DNA from: Dugong dugon
Lineage: Eukaryota > Chordata > Mammalia > Sirenia > Dugongidae
Reading direction: 5' to 3'
NCBI GenBank assembly: GCA_030035585.1
Contig: CM057469.1
Span: 58,421,501 to 58,485,500 of the forward strand
DNA: 64,000 nt
Below the pieces are notes generated by a model. That model ran no database searches and was not told the origin of the DNA. It saw only the letters and a list, made by a program, of their open reading frames with translations. Shown one piece after another: positions 23,640 to 36,754 of the stretch (position 1 is its first letter; the number at the start of each line of letters is the position of its first letter). Made by a program: the position numbers and the translations under genes.

Positions 23640-25390
23640 TTTTGTTTTTGGTGTGGATGCTTAATTTAAAAGTTTGTCAGTAAAAGAAGAGAGTTAAACA
23701 GGATAGATTTTTAATTTTTAAATTTATTTTATTTATAATATTTTATTATTTATATTTCAGAGGAAATGTTATAAACCTCTTAGAGAAACCACTAATCTGA
23801 GAACTTCAAGTAAATGATTGATCAGTATACATAGAATTCAGGAGCTATGGTCTACCTTAACTTTCCCATCTACTTACTTGTTAACATGGCCATAAAAAGT
23901 TCATAACCATACCAAAGCTCAGGTTTTCATGTTCTACATGTTTACTTAAAATATGTCCTACTTTATCATAGAACATTTATGAAAAAGAATTCCCATAGAT
24001 GAAGTTGAATATTAAAAATAAATATAATCATCTGTTAGTCTACAGTTTGAGGAATCAGTGGCAAAAATAAGGAAAAAGTGTAATATGGGATGAAGGGGGC
24101 ATTCTTAAGTGAAGGAAGGCATGATTCAAGACTTAATATTAGGTCAATGAGAAAGGGCCTCTGATGTGGAGAATATTATACCTTCAAGACCAAGATGGGG
24201 TTTTAATTGACTAAGGTCATAGAGGAAGCAAGAAGGGGTGAGACCTGCAGCATTTTATTAATTCATGTTTTTTGTTTTGGAAAAAAAATCTGAAAAATAT
24301 AGGCAGCATCTACAAGAGAAGAGTAAATCAATGAGGGACCGAGTCAGGCATGCGGGTTCCTTAACCGTGGATTCCCAGCATTACATGAATGCAAAATAAA
24401 GTTAGTTGTGCAAAATTTTATCTAGGTAATGCCACTCTGTGGTTTTAAGTCAGTTCCAATGTATTGGGCTGACTAGTCTACACAGTGACAGCCTGTTTAG
24501 ATAGCATTAAATCAGGATGAAAGTTGGGTGGAATTACTGAGAGTAAAAAGAAAAATGAGATCAGGAAAATGATGTTTCCTTAGTAACAAGAATAAACATG
24601 AACTGATTATTAAGGGATATATATACATTTACTACAGAGATACATTAATTAGAAACTTCTAATAATTGTTTACTTTCATATTATTTAAAGGGAGGTGTAA
24701 CCAAGACTGACAATGATTAAGAGTGGAGATAATGAAGAAACTCCCTTTAGTCATGAATTTACACGTCTCTTCCTACTCATCCAGTGCAAGAAGTGCTAAT
24801 AAGCAGTAAAATGGACAGATTTAAATTTCAGTCTTGTCTGCCTTTTGGAAGTATTAATCATAAGAACTGAAAAATAGAGAACACAGAGAAAAATATTTAA
24901 AAAATTGGTAATCCGTGAACATATTCATTGCTAATCATGACTTTTTGCCTTGTTTTTTGGAGAAATTATTAATTTATTTGTTAATCCATTCAAATTCAGT
25001 CAATATTTATTGACTAAGCATATATCTACCTTTCTATCTTTACCTTTCTATCTTTATCTATATCTAAATCTATAGCTAGACCTATAAATATGCCTTACTA
25101 ATGTTTGCTGTTTACTGTACTTCATTCTATAGCATAAGTGCTATTTTTTCTCGCCTGATTCTATTTTTTCCCCATATAATCCTTTCTTAGCTGGTATTAA
25201 GCAAAGGTATTTCCACTGAGGGAAGGTACTTGACTTGTCTTTTATTATGGTGTCTTAAAGGAAAATTCCAATTCAGCACGTTGATTTTTACCTAGATGGG
25301 TCCTTTTTCACACTCCAATTAACTGAAGAATAATTTTGTGAAGGATTTACACTGGAATTTGTTATCTCACCATGCATCTTCTCAGAAAGG
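23640..25390. other. gene-free AT-rich interval
   Basis: No supported gene. A (TCTATC)n-like tract lies near 25025-25080. Confidence 0.5.
25016..25086. repeat. degenerate TCTA/TCTT microsatellite
   Basis: Repeats of ctttctatcttta and tctatatctaaatc. Confidence 0.7.
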
Positions 25391-27787
25391 TGTTGTTGTT
25401 GTTGTTAGGTGCTGTCTAGTCAGTTCCAGCTCACAGTGACCCTATGTACAATAGAATAAACACTGCCCAGTCCTGTACCATCCTTATAATACTTGTAATG
25501 CTTGAGCCCTTCATTGCAGCCACTGTGTCATTCCATGTCATTGAAGGTCTTCATCTCTTTTTCTGACCCTCTATTTTACCAAGCGTGACGTCCTTTTCCA
25601 GAGACTGGTCCCCCTGATAACATGTCCAAAGTACATGAGAAGAAGTCTCGTCATCTTCATTTCTAAGGAGCATTCTGGCTTCACCTGTTCCAAGATAAAT
25701 TCGTCTGTTCTTCTGGCAGTCCATGGCATATTCAATATTCTTCTTCAACACCGTAATTTAAAGGCATCAATTCTTCTTAGGTCTTCCTTTCTCAGAATGT
25801 GTCCAGCTTTTGCATGCATATGAGGAGATTGAAACTATCACGGCTTGAGTTAGGCACATCTTAGTCCTCAAAATGACATCTTTGCTTTTGAACACTTTAA
25901 AGAGGCCTTTTGCAGCAGATTTGCCCAATGCAATGCATCATTTGATTTCTTGACTGCTGCTTCCATGGGCATTGATTGTGGATCCAGGTAAAATGAAATC
26001 CATTACCACTTCAATCTTTTCTCCATTTATCATGATGTTGCTTATTGGTCCAGTTGTGAGGATTTTTGTTCTCTTTATGTTGAGGTGTAATCCATACTGA
26101 AGGCTGTGGTCTTTGATCTTCATCAGTAAGTGCTTCAAGTCCTCTTCACTTTCAGCAAGCAAGGTTGTGTCATCTGCATAACGCAGGTTGTCAATGAGTC
26201 TTCCTCCAATTGTGATGCCCCGTTCTTCTTCATATAGTTCAGCTTCTTGGATACAGGTTTGCTCAGCGTATAGATTGTATCATGAAAGGATACAACCCTG
26301 ACAAACAACTTTTCTGATTTTGAACCATGCAATATCCCCTTGTTCTGTTCTAATGACTGCCTCTTGGTCTGTGTACATGTTCTGCAGGAGCACAATTAAG
26401 TGTCCTGGAATTCTAATTCTTTGCAATGTTATTCATAATTGGTGATGACCAAAACAGTAGAATGCCTTTGAATAGTCGATAAAACACAGGTAAACACATT
26501 TCTGGCATTCTCTGTTTTCAGTCAAGATCCATTTGACATCAGCAATGATAATCCTTGATCCACATCTTCTTCTGAGTCTGGCTTGACTTTCTGGAAGTTC
26601 CATGTTGATGTATGGCTGCAACCAATTTTGAATGATCTTTAGCAAAATTTTACTTGTGAGAAATATTAATGATATTGTTCAATAATTTCCACATTCCTCT
26701 GGATCACCTTTCTTTGGAATGGACACTAATATGAATCTCTTCCAGTAAGTTGGCCAGATAGGTGTCTTACAAATTTCTTGGCATAGAATGTGAGTGCTTC
26801 CAGAGCTGCATTTGTTTGTTAAAACATCTCATTGGGAATTCCATCAATTCCTGGAGCTTTGTTTTTTGGCCAATGCCTTCAGTACAGCTTGGACTTCTTC
26901 CTTCAGTATCATTAGTTCTTGATTATATGCTACGTCTGAAATGGTTGAACATAAATCAATTCTTTTTGGTACAGTGACTCTGTATTCCTTCCATCTTCTT
27001 TTGATGCTTGTTCATTGTTCAATATTTTGCTCATAGAATCCTTCGATATTGCAACTCGAGGATTGAATTTTTCTTCAGTTCTTTCAGCTTGAGAAATGCC
27101 GAGCATGTTCTTACCTTTTGTTTTTCTAACTCCAGGTCTTTGCACATTTCCTTATAATACTTTAGTACGTCTTTTCAAGCCACCCTTTGAAATCTTTTGT
27201 TCAGCTCTTGTACTTCATCATTTCTTCCATTTGCTTTAGATACTCTACAGTCAAGAAAAAGTTTCAAAGTCTCTTCTGACATCCATTTTGGTTTTTTCTT
27301 TCTCTCCTCTCTTTTTAATGACCTTTTGCTTTCTTCATGTATGATGTTCTTAATGTCATTTCACAACTTGTCAGGTCTTCTGACAGATGATATTGGGCTT
27401 CTTCATTGTCTCTCTCCATAGATGTAGTCGATTTCATTTCTGTGTATTCCATTCGGCCAGGTCCATGTGCATAGTTGCTATTTGTGTTGTTGAAAAAAAG
27501 GTATTTCCAATGAATAAATTTTTAGCCTTGCAAAATTGTGTGTTTCTATCTCCAGCATTGTTTCTATCACCAAGGCCATATTTTCCTGCTTCCAATCCTT
27601 CTTCTTTGTTTCCAACTTTCGCATTCCAATCACTTGGAATTTTGAATGCATCTTGATTGTATGTTTGGTCAATTTCAAACTGCAGAAGTTGGTAAAAATC
27701 TTCAATTTTTTTGTCTTTGGCATTAGTGCTTGGTGTGTAAATTTGAATAATAGTCGTATTAACTGGTCTAATATAGGTACTTACTGA
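25391..27787 (-). mobile_element. RTE/BovB-type LINE, long but 5'-truncated
   Basis: Minus-strand RTE of about 2.4 kb. The 3' end begins with a GTT repeat and tgctgtctagtcagttcc. Reading 5' to 3' on the minus strand: part of the endonuclease (27470-27780), then a junction near 27372-27387 where expected sequence between endonuclease and RT is missing, then RT. RT landmarks: CFIDYSKAF (about 26433-26510), YADD (reverse complement of 26167-26180) and the ESEEDLKHLLMKIKDHSLQYGLHLN stretch. Frameshifts and stops break the frame throughout. The 5' end is absent, though a second endonuclease fragment lies 1.6 kb away (29346-29872). Confidence 0.88.
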
Positions 27788-27789
27788 TA

Positions 27790-28639
27790 AATTTACCTGA
27801 TTGCTTTCAATTCTGCTAATAACATACTTTATTAATTTTCATTATAAAAACTCTTAAAATTACAAGTATTATTAAAGTCCAGACAGATAATAGCTTTTTT
27901 ATCTTGTTTATCATATTTTCAATTAGTCACTAAAAATCATTTGTATTATTGATAATAATTCAATGTTACTTGCTGGGAGTTTTTACCACATTACTTCCAC
28001 GTACTGACTATGAAAACATCTAATAAAACATCTATTAGTCTTAGTATTACATTTTCATTTAAAAAACATAAAAAATGTTTTAGGAATAGGTTTTACAATG
28101 CCTGAATTAAAAAGAAGTCTATTTTAATGATGTCCCCTTATCTCTACTTACTATACAAATTAATTTCTAAGAACATTGGTGATTTGTCTAGGAGTGAAAT
28201 TATGAATCATAAATGTACCACACTCCTTAAAATTTCTCAAAATTACAAAATTGCTGAGTTCATAGGGTAGCTATTCACTTTAATTCTTAATGCACTTACT
28301 ACACTTTACTTGCTCCACAGACAAAATAATATTTCCTGCAGAAGTTTGTGGTTCTGAGAGATAGGTATGTATTTAAAGCGGGTGAAGGAGGTAATTGTGA
28401 CAGTCTGAGCTAATTCATGTAAGCTGGGAACACGGGTGGTCAGAGTAATCAGTTAGGATATTTCAATTAACTGTCTATGTATTTATTCTGGACGGTACTG
28501 ATTTAGAATATCCTTTCCTATTGTGGCAAAAACACAACAGTTTTAACAGTTGTACAAGTTGCTTACGGTGTGACTTTTTTATATAGATAATGTATTATCC
28601 ATATTTAATATTAATAAATATCAAATAATGTTTATTACA
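27790..28639. other. gene-free AT-rich interval
   Basis: Very AT-rich; nothing recognised. Confidence 0.45.
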
Positions 28640-28890
28640 CATTAAAATAAAATGTCTTCTTGAACCCCTTATATTCCTCTATTTAGAGCTCAATGTTTTT
28701 CTTTCAATTCATAGCCACACTTCTTCAGTCTCCTTGCTGTTTCCATTTCCCTATGTCTCACTCAAATCTCTCCCAGCTACATTCTGCCTTCCAGCAAAAT
28801 AATTCCACTGAAACACCTCTCACTGAAGTACAAATGATTTCCTTACTGCAAAATCCAGTAGAAAACAGTTCATTTCTCTATTTCGAGGTA
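28640..28890 (+). mobile_element. L2-like ancient LINE fragment
   Basis: The block ccactgaaacacctctcact, followed by gaagtacaaatgatttcctt and gcaaaatccagtagaaaac, resembles the end of the L2 coding region. Highly diverged; family assignment from memory. Confidence 0.55.
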
Positions 28891-29345
28891 TTAATTTATA
28901 TTTAATTTTTTCACCCTTTGTTTTAATCTTTTGCTTCCGTTTCTTGCAGCTGGCTGTGAGTCCTGAGTTCATTCCCTCAGAGGAGATAATGTGGCAGGAT
29001 AGAAAAGAGAAATATAGCCTTGCCTCCCATATCTTATCTTAAAAGAACTTGAGAAATAGAAGAAAATGAATCTATGTGATAGACACAGTGCTTTGGAGAA
29101 ATGCTTGGGAGAGATTTTGCCCCAGCTGTGGAGGAGGGGAAAGAGAGAGGTTCGTGAGTCCCAACAGCTCCCAGAAATGATTAGGAGGATTGAACTGGGA
29201 GGGTCGTTAAAGGGCCAAGGAGAATTTGAATTTTGTATATTGGTTTGAAAGTAGAGCTGATATAACATACTAATGAATGGCATAATGAGTGTGAGAAAAA
29301 GAAAGGTATTAAAGGTGACTCTTAGCCTTTTATCCCAGGTATTTC
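28891..29345. other. unassigned sequence between L2-like and RTE fragments
   Basis: Less AT-rich than its surroundings (purine-rich around 29090-29220). ORFs on both strands (minus 28969-29391, plus 29066-29248) show no family features. Not recognised. Confidence 0.4.
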
Positions 29346-29872
29346 CAAGTGCATAGTTGCCTTTTATGTTGTTGAAAAAAGGTATTTGCAATGAAGAAGC
29401 CCTTGGTCTTGCAAAAATCTATCATGCAATCTCCAACAAGAGTTTCTTTCACCAAGACCATATTTTCCAACTGCAGATCCTTCGTTTCCAGCTTTTGTAT
29501 TCCTATCACCAGTAATTATCAGTGCATTTTGATTACATGTGTGATCAATTTCAGACTGCAGAAGGTAGTAAAATCTTCAATTAATTCATATTTGGCGTTA
29601 GTAGTTGGTGCGTAAATTTGAATAATTGTTGTATTTATGGGTCTTCCTTGTAGGTGTATGAATGTTATCCTGTCACTGACAGTGTTGTACTTCAGGATGG
29701 ATCTTGAAAAGTTCTTTTTGACGATGAATGTGATGCCATTCCTCTTCAATTTGTCATTCCTGGCATAGTAGACCATATGATTGTCTGACTCAAAATGCCC
29801 AATACCAGTCCATTTCAGCTCACTAGTGCCTAGGATATCGATGTTTATGCATTCCATTATACTCCCTCATTA
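29346..29872 (-). mobile_element. RTE/BovB endonuclease fragment, 3'-truncated
   Basis: Minus-strand RTE endonuclease N-terminal region. The fragment 29519-29857 reads ...DILGTSELKWTGIGHFESDNHMVYY..., with the SELKW block holding the conserved glutamate, and ...QIYAPTTNAKYELIEDF.... It overlaps in family position with 27470-27780 of the neighbouring copy, so it is not simply that element's missing 5' end. The RT and 3' end are absent, which is unusual for a LINE copy. Confidence 0.85.
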
Positions 29873-30051
29873 GTATTCAACAACACAGTTTTCCAAGTAG
29901 AGAAACTTCTTACATCTTATTCCCGTGAATTTTAGTTGGTAAAGTCATTTTCAGATATTTTAAGCTCTGCATTTTGCAGTCATATACTGCACTGGTCTTC
30001 AATGAGTAATTAAATAGGGACAATAATAATAGATTTTTCATGTAATAATAA

Positions 30052-30077
30052 AACACACACACACACACACACACACA
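30052..30077. repeat. (AC)n microsatellite
   Basis: About thirteen AC units. Confidence 0.92.
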
Positions 30078-31150
30078 TTTCCAGAAAAAGTCTGGATGTT
30101 GCATGCTCTTTGCTTGTTTTTCAGGCCATCATTTTCCTTTTTTATAGCTTTCAGTGCTCTCCTTATACTCAGTTAAAATTGTGTCGTGTTTATCAAATGT
30201 AATTTCCATATCTTTAACTTCTCTCTTCTATAATCAGTCTCCTGTGAATTTTTCAATTTCAGTTGAGGTCATTGTGATCTGGATCACATCCAGTTTACTA
30301 CAAATGTCTCTGAATCCTTCCCATGTAAGTCTGACATGTTTAATTCTCTAGTTCTTTCCAATTTAAGGTAAAAAATCTTAAGTACTGAGATGTCTTATTT
30401 ATTTTCATTTGCAAAGATTTAATGACAAATTTAAAATTATTGATAATCTAGTTTATTATTTCGTTATCTTTATGTTTTACTTCTCAGTAATAATGAGATA
30501 CTAGACCCATAATAGAAAATGTTTCAAGGCTGTAGGGAAAAATAATGAAAACAATTTTTTTTTTTTTTAAAACAAACAATCAGATTCCCTTTTTATGTAT
30601 TTTGGACATAAATCAGTTCTTGCAGTTAAGGACTATAATTATTAGACCTCATTCAATTCCAATTTCCCTAGCATGCCTAGTGTAAAATCCCAGCATTTAC
30701 AGTTAGAAGCATTTTGTTATTTTTTTGTGAGAGCCAAGGTGTGTGGTGTTTAATATTTGGGAATGCTCTTTATGAAGTAGTGGTCAGAAAAGCAATTCAA
30801 TCTGTCTAAATTAAGCAAATCTGATTCTTTGTAAGTGTATTATGTCAAATACAAAATCTCGTAAGTCTATTTATTAAGGATTAGATACCTGGAGGCGATA
30901 TTTTGAATGATTGGATTAATTTTCTCTCAGGAGCTACAGGAACGTCAGTTGAGTGCCTTTTATTTATAAAGCAGAATATTTACACAGGATTTCATTCTTC
31001 TTTTTCTGTCCAACCAATTTTCTGATTCATAGAGATTTTATAGTACATTGAGAAACATGATGTTAAGAGAAATAATAAGCAAGAAACAACATCTCACAGA
31101 CTTTAGAATATTGACTTCATATCGATTATGTACAATTTAGTGCAAAACTG
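30078..31150. other. gene-free interval
   Basis: AT-rich with a T-run at 30556-30569. Nothing recognised. Confidence 0.45.
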
Positions 31151-31154
31151 AATG

Positions 31155-31312
31155 TTGTAAGTTGCCGTCAAGTGGGCTTTCTTACCCATGGCGACCGTCT
31201 GTAACACAGAATGAAATGTTGCCCGGTCCTATGTCATCTTCATGATCATTGTTACATTTGAGTCCACTGTTGTGGCTATTGTGTCAAGGGTTTCCTTCAC
31301 TTTTGTAAATGA
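31155..31312 (-). mobile_element. diverged SINE/RTE-tail fragment
   Basis: Contains ttgccgtcaagtgggctttc, gcgaccgtctgtaacacag and tgttgcccggtcctatgtca, matching the region shared by the RTE 3' end and the tRNA-Gly-type SINE. Too diverged to decide which parent. Confidence 0.65.
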
Positions 31313-32408
31313 CTACCAGATATTTTTTTAAAATAGAGATCTGGTATGCACAGATGGAAAATTTTTCAGATGTTATTTTGGAATTGGATTTTCCAAGAAT
31401 AAATTTAAAATGAGAATAAAGTTGATACTGTAGCATTCTGAAGAGACAATTTAGCACTTGGAAATCTTAACATGTATGTAATGTTGAAATCTACCCAGGT
31501 CATTTTGAAGATAAGTTAAATAAGCTAAGATGAAAAGAAATATGTCTATTTTGCTCATCATTCTATCTCTAGCACGCAGTACCTAACCCCACACGCATAT
31601 GGAGAGTACACTAAATATACTTGTTGAATAAAGGGGAGAGCACACACATACACACATGTATATACATATACACACTTTATATAATGGTTCAGTCTCTAAA
31701 AAACTGTATCAAAGACCAGTTGATGGCCACAACATTACATTCAGCAGAGCTAGCTATATTCCTGAAGAGATCCTAAATGTCCCATTCTTCCTTACTTACT
31801 AGCACTTCCAGCTATAATACTACAAATTGCCTAAGAGACCACTTCCAAGTGGGAACTGAAACTTATTACTCATCCAAAAGACTATCAGGTCTAAGATTAT
31901 AGACTTTGTTTACCTTAATTATCATAAAAATTTTTTTAGATCATTTCTCAGCACCTGGACTTTTATCCCCATATAGTTCTATCTATCCCCTAAACTGACC
32001 TAATTTCATGCAGTTTCCCAGCCTCTCAAAACTTCCAGTGTGTTTTCCAGAAACTCCAATTTCCTAGTATCATGAAGTTCTTCTTTGGACAATCCCTTTC
32101 CTCCCATAAATCATTTGGCCTAAGGTTTGTAGAGACCCCGTTACTTGCCATTGCCCACCCCAGAAAATTGTTACTACCTACTTCCTAGCAAGCTCCCACT
32201 CCTTTGACATGCAAGCCCCCCAGTGTATCTTCACCTACCATTTTCACTGAAGTTATCCTTAGTCCTTTCACTCTATATCTGTATCCCCTTCTCTTCTTCT
32301 TCTCTTGTGTTTCTTTAAACCAGGACTTCAGTTATTGTCAAATCTAAAATTCTAGCCTCAGTCCACAACCTACTTGACCCCTCAAAAATATTTGATTCTG
32401 TTATTTAC
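31313..32408. other. gene-free interval
   Basis: A CACATA/TATACA tract at 31640-31680. The stretch 31730-32400 is less AT-rich and may hold old LINE sequence I cannot name. Confidence 0.4.
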
Positions 32409-33404
32409 TTTTTTTTATTGTACTTTATATGAAAGTTTACAGAACAAATAGTTTCTCATTAAACCATTAGTAAAAATATTGTTTTATGACAATGGTTAAC
32501 AATCCCACGACATGTCAACACTGTCCCTTCTCAAACTTGGGTTCCCTATTACCAGCTTTCCTGTCTCCTCCTGCCTTCTATTCCTTGTCCCTGGACTGTT
32601 GTGCCCCATTGATCTCGTTTTGTTTTATGGAACTGTCTAATCTTTGCCTGAATGGCGAACCTCAGGAGTGACTTCATTACTGAGCTAAAAGGGTGTCCGG
32701 GGCCATACTCTCGGGGTTTCTCCAGTGTCTGTCAGGCCAGTATGTCTGGTCTTTTTTAGTGAGTTAAAATTTTGTTCTACATTTTTCTCCAGCTCTGTCC
32801 GGGACGCTCTGTTGTGATCCCCATCGGAGCAGTCAGTGGTGGTAGCCGGACACCATCTAGCTGTACTGGACTCAGTCTGGCGGAGGCCTGGTAGTTGTGG
32901 TCCATTAGTACTTTAGACTAATCTTTCCCTTGTGTCTTATTTTCTTCATTCTCTCTTGCTCCTGAAGGGGTGAGACCAGTGGAGTATATTAGATGGCTGC
33001 TCACAGGCTTTTAAGACCCAAGAGGTTACTCACCAGGGTAGAATGTAGAACATTTTCTTTATAAACTGTCTTATGCCAATTGAGCTAGATGTTCTCCACA
33101 GCCCTCCACCCAACAATTCAGTCCCTCAGGGAGTTTGGATGTGTCTGTGGAGCTTTCACAACCTTTCCTGTACAAGTTGTGCTGACTTCCCCAGTATTGT
33201 GTACTGTCTTACCCTTCGCCAAAGTTACTACTTGTCCATTGTCTATTTCGTATTCCCCCCCAACCCTTCCATCCCTCATAACCAACAAAGATTGTTTCTT
33301 TTTGTGTGTAAACTTTTTCATGAGTTTTTACAGTAGAGATCTCATACAATGTTTGTCCTTTTGTGATTAACTTCTTTCACTCAGCATGTCCTCCAGTTTT
33401 ATCC
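32409..33404 (-). mobile_element. 5'-truncated L1 3' end (L1-F)
   Basis: Starts with a T-run and ttattgtactttatatgaaa, then follows the L1-A 3' UTR block order to about the end of ORF2 (tcactcagcatgtcctccag). No convincing TSD. Confidence 0.88.
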
Positions 33405-33559
33405 TACTCTCCCCTTTTTTAAACTAATTTTTCACTTGTTCTGGAACACCACACACTCCTGTTTTTCTCCTACTTCACTGGTGGCTTCTTTCCTTTTTAA
33501 AATGGTGTTTTTGTTTCTTCCCATACTCTGTTTAACAGCTCATGCCTTAGAACTAGAAC

Positions 33560-34577
33560 CTTATCATGTCTCTGTCCGAATCCAGTCTTTAAGTTATCTC
33601 ATGTAGCTCCATAGTTATAAATATAATTTAAAGGTTGATGATTATGAAATTCATGTCTCAGATCAGAACTTTTTTCTAAGCTCCAGATTCATATATCCAG
33701 TTTTGACATTAATATCTCCACTTGCTTGTCTAATAAGCACATCAAACTCAACAGATCCAAAAGTAGTTTGTTGATACACTGTCCATCAATTCCACTTCCC
33801 ATCTCAATAAGGTGCATCACCATTCACCCAGTTGTTCCAACAAAAGCAAACCAAAAATAATAATAGAGACAATCTTGAATCCCATCATTTCCTCACCAGC
33901 AACATCTACTAAGTCTTTCTTCAAAATATTTCCCAAATCTTTCTATTTTCCACCCCTTCTATAACTATTACACTTTCCATGTCATCGTTATCAACTGCTT
34001 ATTGCTTGGGCTATTACAAAGGCCACTCTATTTTACTCACTGCTTCCATTCTCACACCAATTTATTTACCCACTGGGCAGCCAGAGTGATGCTTTCAAAA
34101 TGTAAGCAGTTTAATGCTTGCCATGATTCATTATTATACTTATGATAGAGTTCTAAATCCTTGTGATGCTTAGAAGACACATGTAATCTACTCATGGCTA
34201 CTTATCCTATCATAACCTAGCTTACATTGTTTAGGCACAATGTCTTTGTGTTCTCCCTGCTGTATCTCCATCAAGTCAATCACATTCTCATATAAAGGAC
34301 TCTGGTGGTTGAAATTCTTACCTAGAATCTGTATGACTCATTTCCTCAGTTCATTCTCATGCCTGAACACCTCTTTTCTGAATACTCTAACGAAAATGGT
34401 AACACCCATCACTATGCATAGCTCATGCACTCTTTTATCATCACTCTCCCTCAGCAGGATGTTAGATGCTTAGGAGCATGGAATTTACCTGGTTTGTTCC
34501 TTGCTATAATCCCTACACCAAGGACCGTATCTGGCAGAAAGGGATTCGATATTTGTTAAAATAATAAATAAATTAAA
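33560..34577 (+). mobile_element. L2-like ancient LINE 3' region
   Basis: Order of blocks typical of L2: ctgggcagccagagtgatgc with tttcaaaatgtaagcag, then gatagagttctaaatcctt, later cctcagcaggatgttagatg, and finally a 3' end with caaggaccgtatctggcag and gatatttgttaaaataataa. Diverged, no coding potential. Confidence 0.65.
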
Positions 34578-35662
34578 AATAAATCTTTTCCTGCAACAGA
34601 TAACAGGTTTTGTTCATAGGAATTACATGGTGAATTATTTTTAGAGTAAATGATTTTTCTTTTGAAGCATAATATTTGGGGGTGAGGATGGGGGAATGTA
34701 AAAGAACTGAAACCATCGTGATGGAACTATTCAGTATTGTTATCTAGAAATCATTAAATCAATAAAATGCTCATTTTAATTGTTAATTGACTACTCTTGT
34801 TAGAAAATAAAACAACATTTTAAAATAACTATGAGCATTCAAGATTTTTTTTTTTTTTTTTTTTATCAGAACGTTTTGTCAAATGTATACAACAACAGTC
34901 TCTTTGACTCTACTGAAACCTAAATGGAGGCAATACTATTTTGGCATGCTTTTGTACTTAGGAAGGCTGCACCAAAGACTGAACACCAGGCATTGTCTGA
35001 TTTCTTCTGTTGCTGTTGTTTTGTTTTATTTCCAAAGATACCTAGCTAAGCATAGTTGTAAATATAAAAATGCCTGGAATACTGAAGAGAAATCTCACCC
35101 TTAGAGATAACTAGAAAGAAGCATCTACATCATCACACACAATAGATTTTACAATTGGCTCATGAATCCAACAGCCACATGGCAAGTGGCATGTTTTTCA
35201 CATTGAAGTAATTTATCTCTAATTACATAATGGTCTTTCGATGTTATGCAAGAATAGCCACATGCCTTTTTGACCCAACAAGCAAGCTGTTTTTTAAAGT
35301 ATCTGGTTTTTGGCTCATGTAGCTTTCTAAGATGCAAATGCAATGAGCTTCTTCACATTTTCTGTTTATATCTGATAAGATACAGTGATGTTCTGTCATC
35401 AACTATGTATGCTTGATTCAGTACAGTTATGGCAATATAGAACAACTATTTCTCTCTCTAACAAAGAAAATGCTATTACCCTTATAAATAAAAAATAAGG
35501 TGGCCATTATTTTGGAATGAAATCTATTTACCTTTTTGAACCAATGCATATTTTAAATTAAAATTATAGACTTTAGAATGTGAGTTTTGGAAATTTTAGA
35601 AAAAATATATTTTGTGTTAGGCATTCTGATATAGTTTTCCTCCACTTGAAGTTCAGAGGGAT
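34578..35662. other. gene-free interval
   Basis: A T-run of about 20 at 34845-34864. Otherwise AT-rich and unrecognised. Confidence 0.45.
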
Positions 35663-36282
35663 TGCGCTAGTTTTCTATTGCTACCTTAACCAATTATCAC
35701 AAATTTAGTGGCTTATAGCAATATGCATTTATTATCTTACAGCTCTGTAGATGGGAAGTCCGATGGGGATCTCACAGGGCTAAATCAAGGTGTTGGCAGT
35801 GATGATTTCCTTACTGGAGGCTCTAGGGAAGAATCTGCTTCCAAGCTCACTCACGTTGTTGGCCAAATTCAGTTCATTGCAGCTCTAAGATTGAGTTTTC
35901 TGTTTCCTTAGTGGATGTAAGATGGAGACCAGTCTTTACTCCTAGAGACTGACCACACTCCTTCTCATGCTTTCCTTGAGCCCCTAGAGGCTTCCCTCCA
36001 GGTTTTGTACTAAGGCCCTTGTGTCTCAGAGCCAGGAACAATGTGGAATTCCTCTAGCACTTCGATTCTCTCTGATTGCCCCACTAATCCTGTTTCTCTG
36101 TCTTTCCGCCATATCTCTCTTACTCCAGATGGAGAAAGTGTTTTGCTTAAAGGGCTCATGAGATTCGATTGGGCCCACCTGGATAACCCAGGACACTCTC
36201 CCTATCCAAAGGTCTGTAGACTTAATTACATTTACAAAATTTCTTCACAGACTAGTGTTTGATTAGAATTCTGCCTACCACA
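35663..36282 (-). mobile_element. LTR of MaLR (MLT1-like) type
   Basis: About 620 bp beginning tgcgctagttttctattgct and ending ttctgcctaccaca on the plus strand. The cacaaatttagtggcttata and gcccacctggataacccagg blocks are typical of mammalian MaLR LTRs. Read in reverse, so minus. Target duplication not convincing (gggat versus ctgat). Confidence 0.65.
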
Positions 36283-36523
36283 CTGATTTTATGTTTCAAA
36301 CATAAAATCCATGTTGTCTAAGTTTGGGAGTATGTTAAAGGAATGAGAAAATGTATCTCACAATCTGTTAAATTTAAAAAATAAGAGGCAGGCATACTCA
36401 TCTTGGACTTGCTTTCTGATGATTTGGTATTGTGAATGGATAAATAATATTAAATCTGTTGAATTAAACTGAAGTGATAGTTTTTTATAATATGATGTAG
36501 TAACTTCATAAAAAAATTATTAT

Positions 36524-36653
36524 TTTCTTCTTCTCCTGGCCTTTGCTTTCTTCTCTGCTTTCTCTTTCTTCCTTGTCTTCTTTTCTCTTCCTCCTCTTTC
36601 TCCTCCTATTCTTCATCTTCCTTCTCTTCCTCCTTCTCATCTTTCTCCCCTTC
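36524..36653. repeat. polypyrimidine (TTC/TCC-rich) tract
   Basis: Almost pure T/C for about 130 bp (ttcctcctctttctcctcct and similar), with few purines. Mirror-like segments could adopt triplex structure; this is inference. Confidence 0.85.
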
Positions 36654-36754
36654 CAATCAATTATTATTTAGAATTATTTTTCTTGGCAAACTTTTTGGAT
36701 CCTTTACACGTGTATTTTATATGATTCTATTTTCTGTGTGTGAGATAGGTATAA

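Noticed and set aside
28969-29391. 140-codon minus-strand ORF
   Set aside because: No recognised motifs, and its start overlaps an RTE fragment; likely chance.
32409-33404. TSD for L1-F
   Set aside because: No flanking match longer than T-rich background could be found by eye.
35663-36282. 5-bp TSD for this LTR
   Set aside because: Flanks gggat and ctgat agree at only three of five positions, which is close to chance.
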